Assembly (NCBI RefSeq): GCF_029626235.1 | Contig: NZ_JARUBO010000005.1 | Coordinates: 558,001 to 622,000, forward strand | Direction: 5' to 3' | From: Micromonospora sp. WMMD1120 | GTDB lineage: Bacteria > Actinomycetota > Actinomycetes > Mycobacteriales > Micromonosporaceae | DNA: 64,000 nt | Part shown: piece by piece, positions 27,681-36,741 of the stretch | How the letters are laid out: the number at the start of each line of letters is the position of its first letter | Position numbering within the stretch: the first letter of the stretch is position 1 | Program-made: the position numbers and the translations under genes | The notes under the pieces: model-generated | The model's database searches: none | What the model was told of the DNA's origin: nothing | What the model saw: only the letters and a program-made list of their open reading frames with translations

Positions 27681-28966
27681 TTGGCGTTGAGGATGCTTTC
27701 CATCTCACCGGCCGCGTCGGCGGTAGCCTTCTCGACCGTCTTCTGACCCTTCATGACCGAGCTGTTCATCGCCTGGGTCACCGTCTTCGTCCGGCTGACC
27801 TCCACCCACTTCGGGGTGAGCGGCGTGAGCTTGGTGTTCTGCATGGTGGTGGCGAACGCCGCCATCACCTTGTCGTTGGCGTACGTGTCGCCGGCGACGA
27901 GGTCCTGGTAGACGGGGAAGAACCCGAGGCTGCTCGCGAAGCTCTGCGCGTTCTTCTTGTTCAGCAGCACGGTCAGGTAGTCCCAGGCCAGGTCCTGCCG
28001 CTCACTGTCCTTCCAGATCGCCACGTCCGAACCGCCCGCGAAACCGGGCGCGGGCTTGCCGTCCGGGCCGGGGATCGGGAACGTACCCCAGACCTTCTCG
28101 ATCTCGGGGTTGTCCTTCTTGATGGCGCCCTGCTGCCAGCTACCGGCGAACGCCATCGCGGCCTTGCCGGTGGCGAACTGCGTCCGCGCGTCGATCTCGT
28201 TCCAGCCGGCGGCGGCCGGCGGGGCGACCTTGTGCACGGTGACCAGGTCGGTCCAGTACTTGACGGCCCGCTGCGCCTCGGGGGTGGTGTAGCCGGACTT
28301 CCAGGCGCCGCCCTGGTTGGTGGCGATCTCGCCGCCCGCGCCCCAGAGGAAGGAGTAGAACGGCAGCTCCGAGTTGCCCGGCAGCGCGATGCCGTAGGTG
28401 CCCTTCTTCTTCGCCTGCACGGCCTTAGCCACGGTGACCAGGTCGTCCCAGGTCTTCGGCGGCTGCACGCCGGCCTCGGCGAACCAGTCGGTGCGGTAGT
28501 AGATCGCCCGCACGCCCGCGTACCAGGGCACGCCGTACTGCTTGCCGTCGAGCTGCGCGTTCTTCACGAGGTCCGGCAGCAGGTCCTTGCCGTCGGCCCA
28601 GCCGCCCATCCGGCTGCTCACGTCGGCGAGCGCCTCCTGGGCCGCCCAGCCCTGGGTCTCGGTGTTGCCCAGCTCGGTGATGTCCGGTCCCTCGCCGCCG
28701 GCGAGCGCGGCCTGGAACTTCTTGGGCGCCTCGAGCCAGGGAACGTACTGCACCACCACGTCGGTGTCGGGGTGCTTCTGGCGGAACTCCGTCTCGACGG
28801 TGTCGAGGAAGGCGTTCTGCGCGTCCCCGCCCTCGCCCATCATCCAGACCGTCAGCTTGCTGTCGTCGGCCGCGTCGTCGCCGGAGCCGCTCCCACAACC
28901 GGTCAGCACCATCGCGGCCGAGGCCACCATGGCGGTGACCGGGGCCAGCCGCTTCCACCTGTTCAC
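27677..28966 (-). CDS. Extracellular sugar-binding lipoprotein of ABC transporter
   Basis: This 429-aa family-1 solute-binding protein has the signal peptide MNRWKRLAPVTAMVASAAMV with lipobox LTGC (lipidated Cys near residue 24). Family features include the KLTVWMMGEGGDAQNAF opening strand, PDITELGNTETQGW, and FAGGSDVAIWKDSERQDLAWDYL. It captures a sugar ligand outside the membrane and delivers it to the two permeases; ligand identity cannot be read. It is the first gene of the operon. No LacI/GntR-type regulator or glycosidase is adjacent. Actinomycetes usually supply one shared MsiK-type ATPase for such systems. Confidence 0.93.
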   Translation of the reverse strand: MNRWKRLAPVTAMVASAAMVLTGCGSGSGDDAADDSKLTVWMMGEGGDAQNAFLDTVETEFRQKHPDTDVVVQYVPWLEAPKKFQAALAGGEGPDITELGNTETQGWAAQEALADVSSRMGGWADGKDLLPDLVKNAQLDGKQYGVPWYAGVRAIYYRTDWFAEAGVQPPKTWDDLVTVAKAVQAKKKGTYGIALPGNSELPFYSFLWGAGGEIATNQGGAWKSGYTTPEAQRAVKYWTDLVTVHKVAPPAAAGWNEIDARTQFATGKAAMAFAGSWQQGAIKKDNPEIEKVWGTFPIPGPDGKPAPGFAGGSDVAIWKDSERQDLAWDYLTVLLNKKNAQSFASSLGFFPVYQDLVAGDTYANDKVMAAFATTMQNTKLTPLTPKWVEVSRTKTVTQAMNSSVMKGQKTVEKATADAAGEMESILNAK

Positions 28967-29214
28967 GCCAGTTCTCCCCTCACGCCGCCTGGAACTAACC
29001 TTCTCCGCCGCACCCTAGTACGTAGGATTCCTTTACGACAGTGGGCGGGTCCGGCCGAGGCGTGGCGACCGTACCGCAGCGGCCCGGGCTACGGCGGACG
29101 GCGATCGGGGCGAACTCGGGCACTTGGCCACGAAAGAGCGCCCGGCCGTCGGCCGGGCGCTCTTTCGTTGTGCTGTACAGCCGCTATACGGTCTGACCAG
29201 GTGTTGCCAGGTCG
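28967..29214. other. Intergenic region with GlsB terminator
   Basis: This 248-bp stretch lies between the first gene of the ABC operon (leftward) and the stop of GlsB copy 1 (leftward). It contains the copy-1 terminator hairpin at 29131-29167 and, left of it, the presumed promoter of the ABC operon. TTTACGACA near 29032-29040 is the only AT-rich patch. Confidence 0.5.
29131..29167 (-). terminator. Terminator of GlsB copy 1
   Basis: CGAAAGAGCGCCCGGCC, a 3-nt loop (GTC), then GGCCGGGCGCTCTTTCG is a perfect 17-bp stem located 47 bp past the GlsB copy 1 stop. Confidence 0.85.
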
Positions 29215-29499
29215 TTATCGGGTGACGCGGCGGCGGCCACCCACACCGGCCACCAGAGCGACAGCGATGGCGGCCACCACGACCTGCACCAGCAGCTCGC
29301 CCCAGTCCACGCCAGCCGTCTCCGTCGCGATGCCCATCGCCCGCGCCAGCACGGTGCCCAGCAGGGCCGCGCCGACACCGATCAGCAGGTGCAGCCAGAT
29401 CGGCATGTTCTGCCGGCCCGGGACGACCAGACGGCCGAGCGCCCCGACGATGAGACCAACAACGATGGCGGTGATGATGCCCCACACGGTGAGCTCCAC
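29215..29499 (-). CDS. GlsB/YeaQ/YmgE family stress membrane protein, copy 1
   Basis: This 94-aa protein has three predicted helices: WGIITAIVVGLIVGALGRLVV, WLHLLIGVGAALLGTVLA and LLVQVVVAAIAVALVAGV. The GRQNMPIW loop is typical of the transglycosylase-associated/GlsB family linked to envelope and osmotic stress. The GTG start at 29499 follows GGAGGAGGG. It is part of a 341-bp direct repeat shared with copy 2 at 30025-30309; the proteins differ only at residue 3 (Leu here, Phe there). It probably has its own promoter and terminator. Confidence 0.88.
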   Translation of the reverse strand: MELTVWGIITAIVVGLIVGALGRLVVPGRQNMPIWLHLLIGVGAALLGTVLARAMGIATETAGVDWGELLVQVVVAAIAVALVAGVGGRRRVTR

Positions 29500-29525
29500 G
29501 GTCGCCCTCCTCCAAAGAATGTTCG

Positions 29526-29538
29526 ACACACGGTGTGT
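29526..29538. promoter_or_regulatory. Inverted repeat in GlsB leader (also 30336-30348)
   Basis: ACACAC-G-GTGTGT lies about 27 bp upstream of the GlsB start, in both copies. It could be an operator or a leader hairpin close to the ribosome site. Confidence 0.4.
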
Positions 29539-29559
29539 GCTTCCTGTCGTGACCTCTTG

Positions 29560-29585
29560 GTTCCCGGCCCGCAGAAATTCCAAAC
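29560..29585 (-). promoter_or_regulatory. Candidate stress-sigma promoter, GlsB copy 1
   Basis: On the minus strand GTTT, 16 bases, GGGAAC. The same geometry (GTTT-N16-GGGCAC) occurs before copy 2 although flanking identity has dropped, suggesting conservation of a functional site. It only loosely matches the sigma-B -10 GGGTAT. Confidence 0.35.
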
Positions 29586-29782
29586 CGACCAGAACGACCA
29601 GACGGTCACGTTCGGATCGACAGGAACACGTTCCACGGTGGGCCGCCCGACGACGGCGAGACGACCGAGACGAGGTCCGCGCCACGACCGGGACGAGGTC
29701 CGCGCCACGACCGGGACGAGGTCGTGGAGAGACCGCCGCAACCGGCGGAGGCGGGAGGCGTCGTCCACACCCCGCGCCGACC

Positions 29783-29833
29783 AGAGATCTTGGACAGTTT
29801 CCGTTCTGCGCGAACGGGAACTGTCCAAGATCT
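29783..29833. repeat. Palindromic element, GATCTTG family (copy C)
   Basis: GAGATCTTGGACAGTT pairs perfectly with AACTGTCCAAGATCTC. The inner TCCGTTC pairs with GAACGGG allowing one G-U, leaving a TGCGC loop: a 23-bp stem in 51 bp. The outer GATCTTG/CAAGATC resembles copies A and B. It is far from any stop codon, so an ordinary terminator role is doubtful. Confidence 0.7.
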
Positions 29834-29972
29834 CGCCATGTCATGGCGCGGCGCGGCGAAGCGCGACACCGCGCAAGGCTGCGCGGCACGGCCGGCTGCG
29901 CGGCACGGCCGGCACGGCGAAGCCCGGCACGGCACGGCGGAGGGCCGACGGAGGGAGCAGTCGCGGAAAACA

Positions 29973-30010
29973 CCGATGGGCGCCCGGCCTGTCGGCCGGG
30001 CGCCCATCGG
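29973..30010 (-). terminator. Terminator of GlsB copy 2
   Basis: CCGATGGGCGCCCGGCC, TGTC, then GGCCGGGCGCCCATCGG form a perfect 17-bp stem 14 bp after the copy 2 stop. It shares the CGCCCGGCC core with the copy-1 terminator but lies outside the near-identical repeat. Confidence 0.85.
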
Positions 30011-30023
30011 AGGTGTCGTGGTG

Positions 30024-30364
30024 GTTATCGGGTGACGCGGCGGCGGCCACCCACACCGGCCACCAGAGCGACAGCGATCGCGGCCACCACGACCTGCACC
30101 AGCAGCTCGCCCCAGTCCACGCCAGCCGTCTCCGTCGCGATGCCCATCGCCCGCGCCAGCACGGTGCCCAGCAGGGCCGCGCCGACACCGATCAGCAGGT
30201 GCAGCCAGATCGGCATGTTCTGCCGGCCCGGGACGACCAGACGGCCGAGCGCCCCGACGATGAGACCAACAACGATGGCGGTGATGATGCCCCACACGGT
30301 GAACTCCACGGTCGCCCTCCTCCAAAGAATGTTCGACACACGGTGTGTGCTTCCTGTCGTGACC
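30024..30364. repeat. 341-bp direct repeat, copy 2
   Basis: This is the second copy of the repeat at 29214-29554, offset by exactly 810 bp. The 5' boundary beyond GACC at 30361-30364 is where similarity becomes patchy, although GCAGAAATNCCAAACCGAC persists further upstream. Confidence 0.95.
30025..30309 (-). CDS. GlsB/YeaQ/YmgE family stress membrane protein, copy 2
   Basis: This 94-aa three-helix membrane protein is identical to copy 1 at 29215-29499 except Phe at residue 3. The GTG start at 30309 follows the same GGAGGAGGG ribosome site. One synonymous base also differs. The near-identity including the 5' leader indicates a very recent duplication or ongoing gene conversion. It is separated from copy 1 by 525 bp. 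Confidence 0.88.
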   Translation of the reverse strand: MEFTVWGIITAIVVGLIVGALGRLVVPGRQNMPIWLHLLIGVGAALLGTVLARAMGIATETAGVDWGELLVQVVVAAIAVALVAGVGGRRRVTR

Positions 30365-30655
30365 GCTAAGTGCCCGACCGGCAGAAATCCCAAACCGACT
30401 CACGACGAACGGAAACGGCGAACATCGATGCTTGAGGGGTGCGTCGGTTGATCCCGGGGGTGCCTCCACACAGGTGGGAGCCCATCTCGCCGACCCGACG
30501 ACCCGGCGACGACACCAGAAAAATTTTCCACGACCGGCGGCACGAGACGCCCGGACGCACGAGACGCCCGAGACGTCCGGGCGCGGAGAGCGGCGGCACG
30601 AGACGCCCCGGCGCGCGAAGCGCCCGGACGCACGAGACGCCCGGACGCGGTGGCG
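30310..30655. other. Intergenic region with ACGAGACGCCCGGACGC repeats
   Basis: This 346-bp stretch holds the copy-2 leader and promoter (to about 30400), an AT-richer spot GAAAAATTTTCC at 30519-30530, and from 30535 to 30655 irregular repeats of an ACGAGACGCCCGGACGC-type unit directly after the lepA stop. Several can fold on themselves and may serve as a lepA terminator. No gene is recognised. Confidence 0.5.
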
Positions 30656-32533
<1,878 letters not shown>

Positions 32534-32649
32534 AGCGGTCCGTTCTGGTCGGCTGACGTGAACAGGCCGGCGCGCCGCCGACCCCCTCTATGTTCCCACG
32601 CCGCCGGGGTGTGCCCACCGCACGGGCGACGCATCGGTCCGCGGGCGCC

Positions 32650-33186
32650 TCACTCCGGCGGCGGCTCGACGAAGAGCGCGGCCAGCCGGGGCAACCGCCG
32701 ACGCGCCTCGTCCTCGTCGTCGAAGTCCCAGAAGTCGTTGAGGTCCGGCGTCCGCACCGGGTCCCGGTCCGCGGGCAGTTCGCTCGCGGTGGCCCTGCGG
32801 TACGCGTCCCACGGCACCGACAGCATCGGCTCGGCGGCGAACTCCTCCCCGCTGAGCGAGGCGGCCCGCACCTGGGGCAGTTCGGCCAGCGAGTCCGGTT
32901 CGGCGACCGCACGGGCGAAGACCGCCCGCCCCTGGGTCATCAGCCAGCCCCGGAAGTGCTCGAAGCCGTCCGCCGAAGCGCCACCGTTGATCAGGTACGC
33001 CGCGCCCCACAGGTCCGCCTTGTGCGAGGCCGCGAGCACCCGCGCCTGGTGCCGGGCGTACCCGATGATGTCCTCCGGGTCACGCTCGGCGAGCAGCGCG
33101 ACGGCCCGCGCGGCGACCGGGCCGGGTTCACCCCCGCCACCGGCCCGCGCCTGGTCGATCAACTGCCAGAAGTCCTCGGTCCTCAT
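32650..33186 (-). CDS. DUF4240 domain-containing protein
   Basis: This 178-aa cytoplasmic protein starts MRTEDFWQLIDQARAG, the characteristic opening of DUF4240. It contains conserved SLSGEEFAAEPMLSVPWDAY and a C-terminal DFWDFDDEDEARRRLPRL segment. The function of the family is unknown; some members occur near WGR-domain or toxin-immunity proteins, but none is seen here. It lies 116 bp upstream of lepA on the same strand and is divergent from the phosphotransferase gene, with 61 bp between starts. Confidence 0.8.
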   Translation of the reverse strand: MRTEDFWQLIDQARAGGGGEPGPVAARAVALLAERDPEDIIGYARHQARVLAASHKADLWGAAYLINGGASADGFEHFRGWLMTQGRAVFARAVAEPDSLAELPQVRAASLSGEEFAAEPMLSVPWDAYRRATASELPADRDPVRTPDLNDFWDFDDEDEARRRLPRLAALFVEPPPE

Positions 33187-33247
33187 GGCTTGGCAGTCTG
33201 GCAGTGTCGCCGTGCGTCCCGCACGTACCCCGGGGCAGCATGGTGGG

Positions 33248-34237
33248 ATGTCCTCCGCTCCCCCGCTGCCGCCGGTGCCCTACCACGCGAGCGCCCGACG
33301 ACCGCCCTGGTCGGCGCTGCCGGCGGCGCTGCGGGCCGCGGTCGCCGAACGGCTCGGCGCGCCGGTGGTCACCGCCCGGGTCGCGGGCGCCGGCTTCACC
33401 CGGGGTTTCGCGGCGGTGCTGCACACCGCCGACGGCGGTCGGGCCTTCGTCAAGGCGGCACCCGCCGCCGAGCAACCGCACCTCGTCGACTGGTACGCCC
33501 GGGAGGCCGCGATCCTGGACCGGCTGCCGGCGGACCTGCCGGCGCCCCGCGTGCGGTGGACCCTCGCCGACGCGGGCTGGTTCGTGCTCTGCACCGACGC
33601 CGTCGACGGGCACACACCGCGCCTGCCCTGGGCGCCCGCCGAGCTGGAGGCCACCCTCGCCGGGTACGCGCGGGTCGCCGCCGCCCTCGCCGACCCACCG
33701 GCCGACCTGACCGCACTCGGCCTGCCGCACCTCGCCGACCTGGCCCGCTCGGACATCCTCTGGTGGGAGGAGGTCGCCGCCGGCCGCGAGCCGGTCCCGC
33801 CGCTGCCCCCGTGGGCCCGGGACCGGCTGCCCGAACTCGTCGCGCTGGAGTCCCTCCTCCCCGGGTACGCCGCCAGCGCGCCCGGCCTGATCCACGGTGA
33901 CCTGCGGGTCGACAACGTGCTGATCGACGCCGACGGTCGGGCCTGGTTCTGCGACTGGACCTGGGTCTGCGCCGGGCCGGCCTGGTTCGACCTGGTCAAC
34001 CTGCTGCTCACCGCGTACGCCAGCGGCCTCGACGCGGACCGCCTCTTCGCCACCCACCCGGCGACCGCCGCCGCTCCCCCGGACGCGCTGGACGCGACCC
34101 TGGCCGCGCTGGCCGGCTACTACCTCACCGGCGCGGCGGCCACACCCCCGACGGCCTCCCCGCACCTCCCCACCCACCAGCGGTGGAGCGGAGAGGTGTC
34201 CCTGGACTGGCTGGCCCGCCGCCAAGGCTGGCGCTGA
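33248..34237 (+). CDS. Phosphotransferase family protein (APH fold)
   Basis: This 329-aa kinase-like protein has the catalytic loop GLIHGDLRVDNVLID (about residues 215-229) and a metal-binding Asp in WFCDWTW (about 235-241). An N-lobe lysine lies in GRAFVKAAP, near residue 66. These are the hallmarks of aminoglycoside phosphotransferase/choline kinase folds. The full set of catalytic residues is present, so an ATP-dependent small-molecule kinase is likely; antibiotic modification is not implied. The ATG at 33248 begins the protein. The C-terminus is followed by GC-rich repeats. Confidence 0.85.
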   Translation: MSSAPPLPPVPYHASARRPPWSALPAALRAAVAERLGAPVVTARVAGAGFTRGFAAVLHTADGGRAFVKAAPAAEQPHLVDWYAREAAILDRLPADLPAPRVRWTLADAGWFVLCTDAVDGHTPRLPWAPAELEATLAGYARVAAALADPPADLTALGLPHLADLARSDILWWEEVAAGREPVPPLPPWARDRLPELVALESLLPGYAASAPGLIHGDLRVDNVLIDADGRAWFCDWTWVCAGPAWFDLVNLLLTAYASGLDADRLFATHPATAAAPPDALDATLAALAGYYLTGAAATPPTASPHLPTHQRWSGEVSLDWLARRQGWR

Positions 34238-34249
34238 CCACCCAAGCCA

Positions 34250-34345
34250 GGCCGGGCCGGGCCGGAGGCAGGGCCGGGCCGGGCCGGAGGCAGGGCCGGG
34301 CCGGGCCGGAGGCAGGGCCGGGCCGGGCCGGAGGCAGGGCCGGGC
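34250..34345. repeat. 22-bp GC-rich tandem array
   Basis: About four copies of CAGGGCCGGGCCGGGCCGGAGG, with GAGGCA landmarks at 34265, 34287, 34309 and 34331, directly follow the phosphotransferase stop codon. Degenerate units continue to about 34395. Confidence 0.85.
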
Positions 34346-34401
34346 CGGGGCCGGGACCGGGGGCCGGGCCGGGACCGGGGGCCGGGACCGGGACCAGGCT
34401 G

Positions 34402-34479
34402 TGATCGACTCGGGTTCCTTGAAGTCGGGCTGTCGACCGCGCGCGAATACCCCGACTTTCAGCAAGCCGAGTCGATCAA
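34402..34479. repeat. Palindromic element, TGATCGACTCGG family (copy D)
   Basis: Left arm TGATCGACTCGG and right arm CCGAGTCGATCA are perfect 12-bp inverted repeats. Pairing continues imperfectly inward for about 29 bp (TTCCTTGAAGTCGGG against CCCGACTTTCAGCAA). The right end, AGCAAGCCGAGTCGATCAAGTGAC, is tandemly duplicated at 34461-34484 and 34485-34508. Confidence 0.75.
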
Positions 34480-34574
34480 GTGACAGCAAGCCGAGTCGAT
34501 CAAGTGACCGCCACCTCGCGCCAACCCGCAACCCCGGACGACAGCCTCCCGATCCACACCCCACCCAACCCCCG

Positions 34575-34651
34575 TGATCCACTCGGATTCCTGAAACCCG
34601 GGCCATCCACGCCACGCGAATACCCCGACTTTCAGCAAGCCGAGTCGATCA
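34575..34651. repeat. Palindromic element, TGATCGACTCGG family (copy E)
   Basis: This is the second copy, 77 bp. The left arm TGATCCACTCGG has one mismatch to the right arm CCGAGTCGATCA. Its right half matches copy D over GCGAATACCCCGACTTTCAG and on to the end, while its left half has diverged. Confidence 0.75.
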
Positions 34652-34711
34652 AGCGGCGGACGGTCCGGTGAGGGCCGCGAGCCCGTGGGGACGCGTTTCG
34701 GTCGAGCCGTT

Positions 34712-34740
34712 TTGGCTCGTCCCGGGCGACCTGGTAACCT
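34712..34740 (+). promoter_or_regulatory. rpsT promoter
   Basis: TTGGCT, 17 bases, TAACCT matches the housekeeping -35/-10 pattern well. An inverted repeat CGAGCC-GTTTT-GGCTCG (34703-34719) overlaps the -35. A further ATGACG/CGTCAT hairpin lies in the leader near 34757-34774. Confidence 0.6.
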
Positions 34741-34821
34741 GGCTCTTCGCGCAGCGATGACGCATGTTCGTCATCCCGCGCTTAAGCTGACCAACCCGAG
34801 CTATCAAGACGAGGCTGTCGC

Positions 34822-35088
34822 GTGGCGAACATCAAGTCCCAGATCAAGCGCAACCGGCAGAACGAGAAGGCCCGGCTGCGCAACAAGTCGGTCAAGTCGT
34901 CGCTGAAGACCGCCGTCCGGAAGTTCCACGAGGCTGCCGAGGCCGGTGACGTCGAGAAGGCCACCGCGCTGATGCTGGAGGCTTCGCGCAAGCTGGACAA
35001 GGCCGTCAGCAAGGGCGTGATCCACTCCAACCAGGCTGCGAACCGCAAGTCCGCGATCGCCAAGCGCGTGGTGGCTCTCTCCGCCTGA
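34822..35088 (+). CDS. rpsT: 30S ribosomal protein S20
   Basis: This 88-aa lysine/arginine-rich helical protein binds 16S rRNA early in 30S assembly. It begins [21 protein letters not shown] and contains the family block [19 protein letters not shown] near the C-terminus. The GTG start at 34822 is the standard family start. It is monocistronic with a clear promoter and a terminator at 35114. In actinobacteria rpsT characteristically lies between holA (convergent) and lepA. Confidence 0.97.
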   Translation: MANIKSQIKRNRQNEKARLRNKSVKSSLKTAVRKFHEAAEAGDVEKATALMLEASRKLDKAVSKGVIHSNQAANRKSAIAKRVVALSA

Positions 35089-35113
35089 CGACCGCACGTC
35101 AGACTGATTCGGC

Positions 35114-35139
35114 AAGCCCCGGGCTCCGGTCCGGGGCTT
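35114..35139 (+). terminator. rpsT terminator
   Basis: AAGCCCCGG, an 8-nt loop, then CCGGGGCTT lie 25 bp after the rpsT stop. Confidence 0.8.
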
Positions 35140-35309
35140 CCGTGTGTCCGGAGATCGGGTAGCGGCGCGTGTCGGTCGAGTGAGCCGTGTGCCATCGGAT
35201 GACCGGCCGGCGTCGACCAGACCGACTCCACGGATAGGCCGACCGACCGCGCAGATGGCCCGGCCGTCCGTGTCCGGCGACGCCAGTGTGGCCGCGAGGC
35301 GGGTCGGCG

Positions 35310-35732
35310 TCAGTCTGACGGATTGGCCCGTCGGGGAGGCGGCACCGGGTCGGCGGTGATCACGACGCCGGTGACGGTGTGCGAGATCCATTCCACCCGG
35401 GCTCGGCCCACGACCGGTTCCATCTGCCGGCGGAACCGGTCCCGCTCCTGTTCGGGCACGAGCGCCGCGGAGCGGACCACCACCGCCGCCACCATGTCGT
35501 TGAGCTTGACCATGGCCGCGACCACGACGGGCAGCACCAGCACCGCCCACCAGGTGACCAACTCGGCGAGAGCGAGCAGCACCGCCAGGGCGATCGCACC
35601 CTCGAAGAACAGGAAGCACAGCACGCCGCCGGGGTTGACGAACCGCAGGCGGAGGAGCCGGGCGTAGAGCGGCCGGTACCGCTCCTCGTCCACCGGGATG
35701 GTGGCCCAGCCCGGACGGCTCGTTCCCGTCAC
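35310..35732 (-). CDS. Hypothetical membrane protein downstream of holA
   Basis: This 140-aa protein has two adjacent hydrophobic segments (GGVLCFLFFEGAIALAVLLALAEL in part, then WAVLVLPVVVAAM) at about residues 34-75. A soluble C-terminal region follows, containing PEQERDRFRRQMEPVVGRARVEW. The GTG start at 35732 overlaps the holA stop by four bases, so it is translationally coupled to holA. No named family is recognised. It probably forms a hairpin in the membrane with both ends cytoplasmic. Confidence 0.75.
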   Translation of the reverse strand: MTGTSRPGWATIPVDEERYRPLYARLLRLRFVNPGGVLCFLFFEGAIALAVLLALAELVTWWAVLVLPVVVAAMVKLNDMVAAVVVRSAALVPEQERDRFRRQMEPVVGRARVEWISHTVTGVVITADPVPPPRRANPSD

Positions 35733-36709
35733 CTGACGCTGCCCTGCCGGGCCGCCGCGACCGAGAAGACCGCCCGCTCCAGGGCGTACGCCCGGTCGTC
35801 GGAGCCACCCTTGACGGCCGCGTTGCACTCGGCGGCGACCTGCATGGCCCGGACCAGTCCCTCCGGCGTCCACCCACGCCCCTGCCGCTGCGCCCGCTCG
35901 ACCTTCCACGGAGGCATGCCGAGGCTGCTGGCGAGTTGGTACGGGTTGCCGCGCCCGGCCGACGCGACCCGGGCCACAGTGCGTACCCCGTCGGCCAGGG
36001 CGTCGGCGATGGGCACCGGGTCGACCCCGACGTGCAGGGCCCAGCGCAGCGCCTCCAGCGCGGCCGGCACATCGCCGACCATCGTGGCGTCGGCCACCGT
36101 GAAGCCGGTCACCTCGACCCGCCCACGGTAGTAGCGGGAAACGGTGTCGGCGCTGATCCGCCCGTCGGTGTCGGCGATCAGTTGGGAGCAGGCGGCGGCC
36201 AACTCGCGGAGGTCGTTGCCGACCGCCGCGATGAGCGCCTCGGCGGCGTCATCGGTGCACTTTCCACCGGCGCGGCGGATCTCGTCGCGGACGAAGGCCA
36301 CCCGGTCACGGTGCCCCTTCAGCTTTGCGGCCGGGACCACCGTCGCGCCGGCCGCCCGCAGTCCGTCCGCGAACGCCTTTCCCTTGGCCGCGCCCAGGTG
36401 CAGCACCAACAGTTGGACGTCCGGATCGGGGTTCTTCGCGTACGCAAGCAGCGCGGTCGCCAGGTCCTTGCGGGCGTCCTGGCCCGCGCGCAGGATCAGC
36501 AGCCGCCGCCCGCCGAACAGCGAAGGGCTCAACATCTCGGCGATCTCGCCGACGGTGAGCGAGCCGGCCTGGTACTCGCGGACGTCCACCTCAGGGTCGG
36601 CGGCGCGGGCCTTTTCGACAGCTTCGGTGACCGCGCGCGTGGCGAGCAGCTCCTCGTCACCGAGGACGAGCAGAATGGGGGCGAGGCTGGCCGGGGTCAC
36701 GCCGCCCAT
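35729..36709 (-). CDS. holA: DNA polymerase III subunit delta
   Basis: This 326-aa clamp-loader subunit opens the beta sliding clamp. Family features are the N-terminal ILLVLGDEELLATRAVTEA segment, LSPSLFGGRRLLILR, the NPDPDVQLLVLHLG strand, and the C-terminal helical collar with AALEALRWALHVG and NPYQLASSLGMPPWKVERAQ. The start is ATG 36709 or GTG 36700. It is followed by a small membrane protein gene in a four-base overlap. comEC and comEA lie upstream on the same strand, the usual actinobacterial order comEA-comEC-holA. Confidence 0.95.
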   Translation of the reverse strand: MGGVTPASLAPILLVLGDEELLATRAVTEAVEKARAADPEVDVREYQAGSLTVGEIAEMLSPSLFGGRRLLILRAGQDARKDLATALLAYAKNPDPDVQLLVLHLGAAKGKAFADGLRAAGATVVPAAKLKGHRDRVAFVRDEIRRAGGKCTDDAAEALIAAVGNDLRELAAACSQLIADTDGRISADTVSRYYRGRVEVTGFTVADATMVGDVPAALEALRWALHVGVDPVPIADALADGVRTVARVASAGRGNPYQLASSLGMPPWKVERAQRQGRGWTPEGLVRAMQVAAECNAAVKGGSDDRAYALERAVFSVAAARQGSVR

Positions 36710-36741
36710 ATTCGCACGCCCCGCCACGGGATCGTGCCTGC

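Larger units (their letters stand above)
29214..29554. repeat. 341-bp direct repeat, copy 1
   Basis: This is identical to 30024-30364 at 339 of 341 positions (differences at 29269/30079, synonymous, and 29493/30303, Leu to Phe). The repeat covers the whole GlsB gene, its ribosome site and the leader. Identity drops sharply beyond both ends. Confidence 0.95.
29500..30024. other. Intergenic region between the two GlsB copies
   Basis: This 525-bp stretch contains the copy-1 leader and promoter region (29500-29590), three partial tandem units of CGACCGGGACGAGGTCCGCG type (about 29650-29725), the palindrome at 29783-29833, CGGCACGGC-rich low-complexity sequence (29860-29950) and the copy-2 terminator (29973-30010). 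No credible gene is seen. Confidence 0.6.
34238..34821. other. Repeat-rich intergenic region upstream of rpsT
   Basis: This 584-bp non-coding stretch holds, in order, a 22-bp GC-rich tandem array (34250-34345), degenerate GGGACCGGG repeats (to 34395), two palindromic TGATCGACTCGG-type elements (34402-34479 and 34575-34651), a 24-bp tandem duplication (34461-34508), and the rpsT promoter and leader (34712-34821). Confidence 0.7.

Noticed and set aside
33248..34237. Antibiotic resistance gene (aminoglycoside phosphotransferase)
   Set aside because: The fold fits, but most genomic members are general small-molecule kinases; nothing in the neighbourhood supports resistance.
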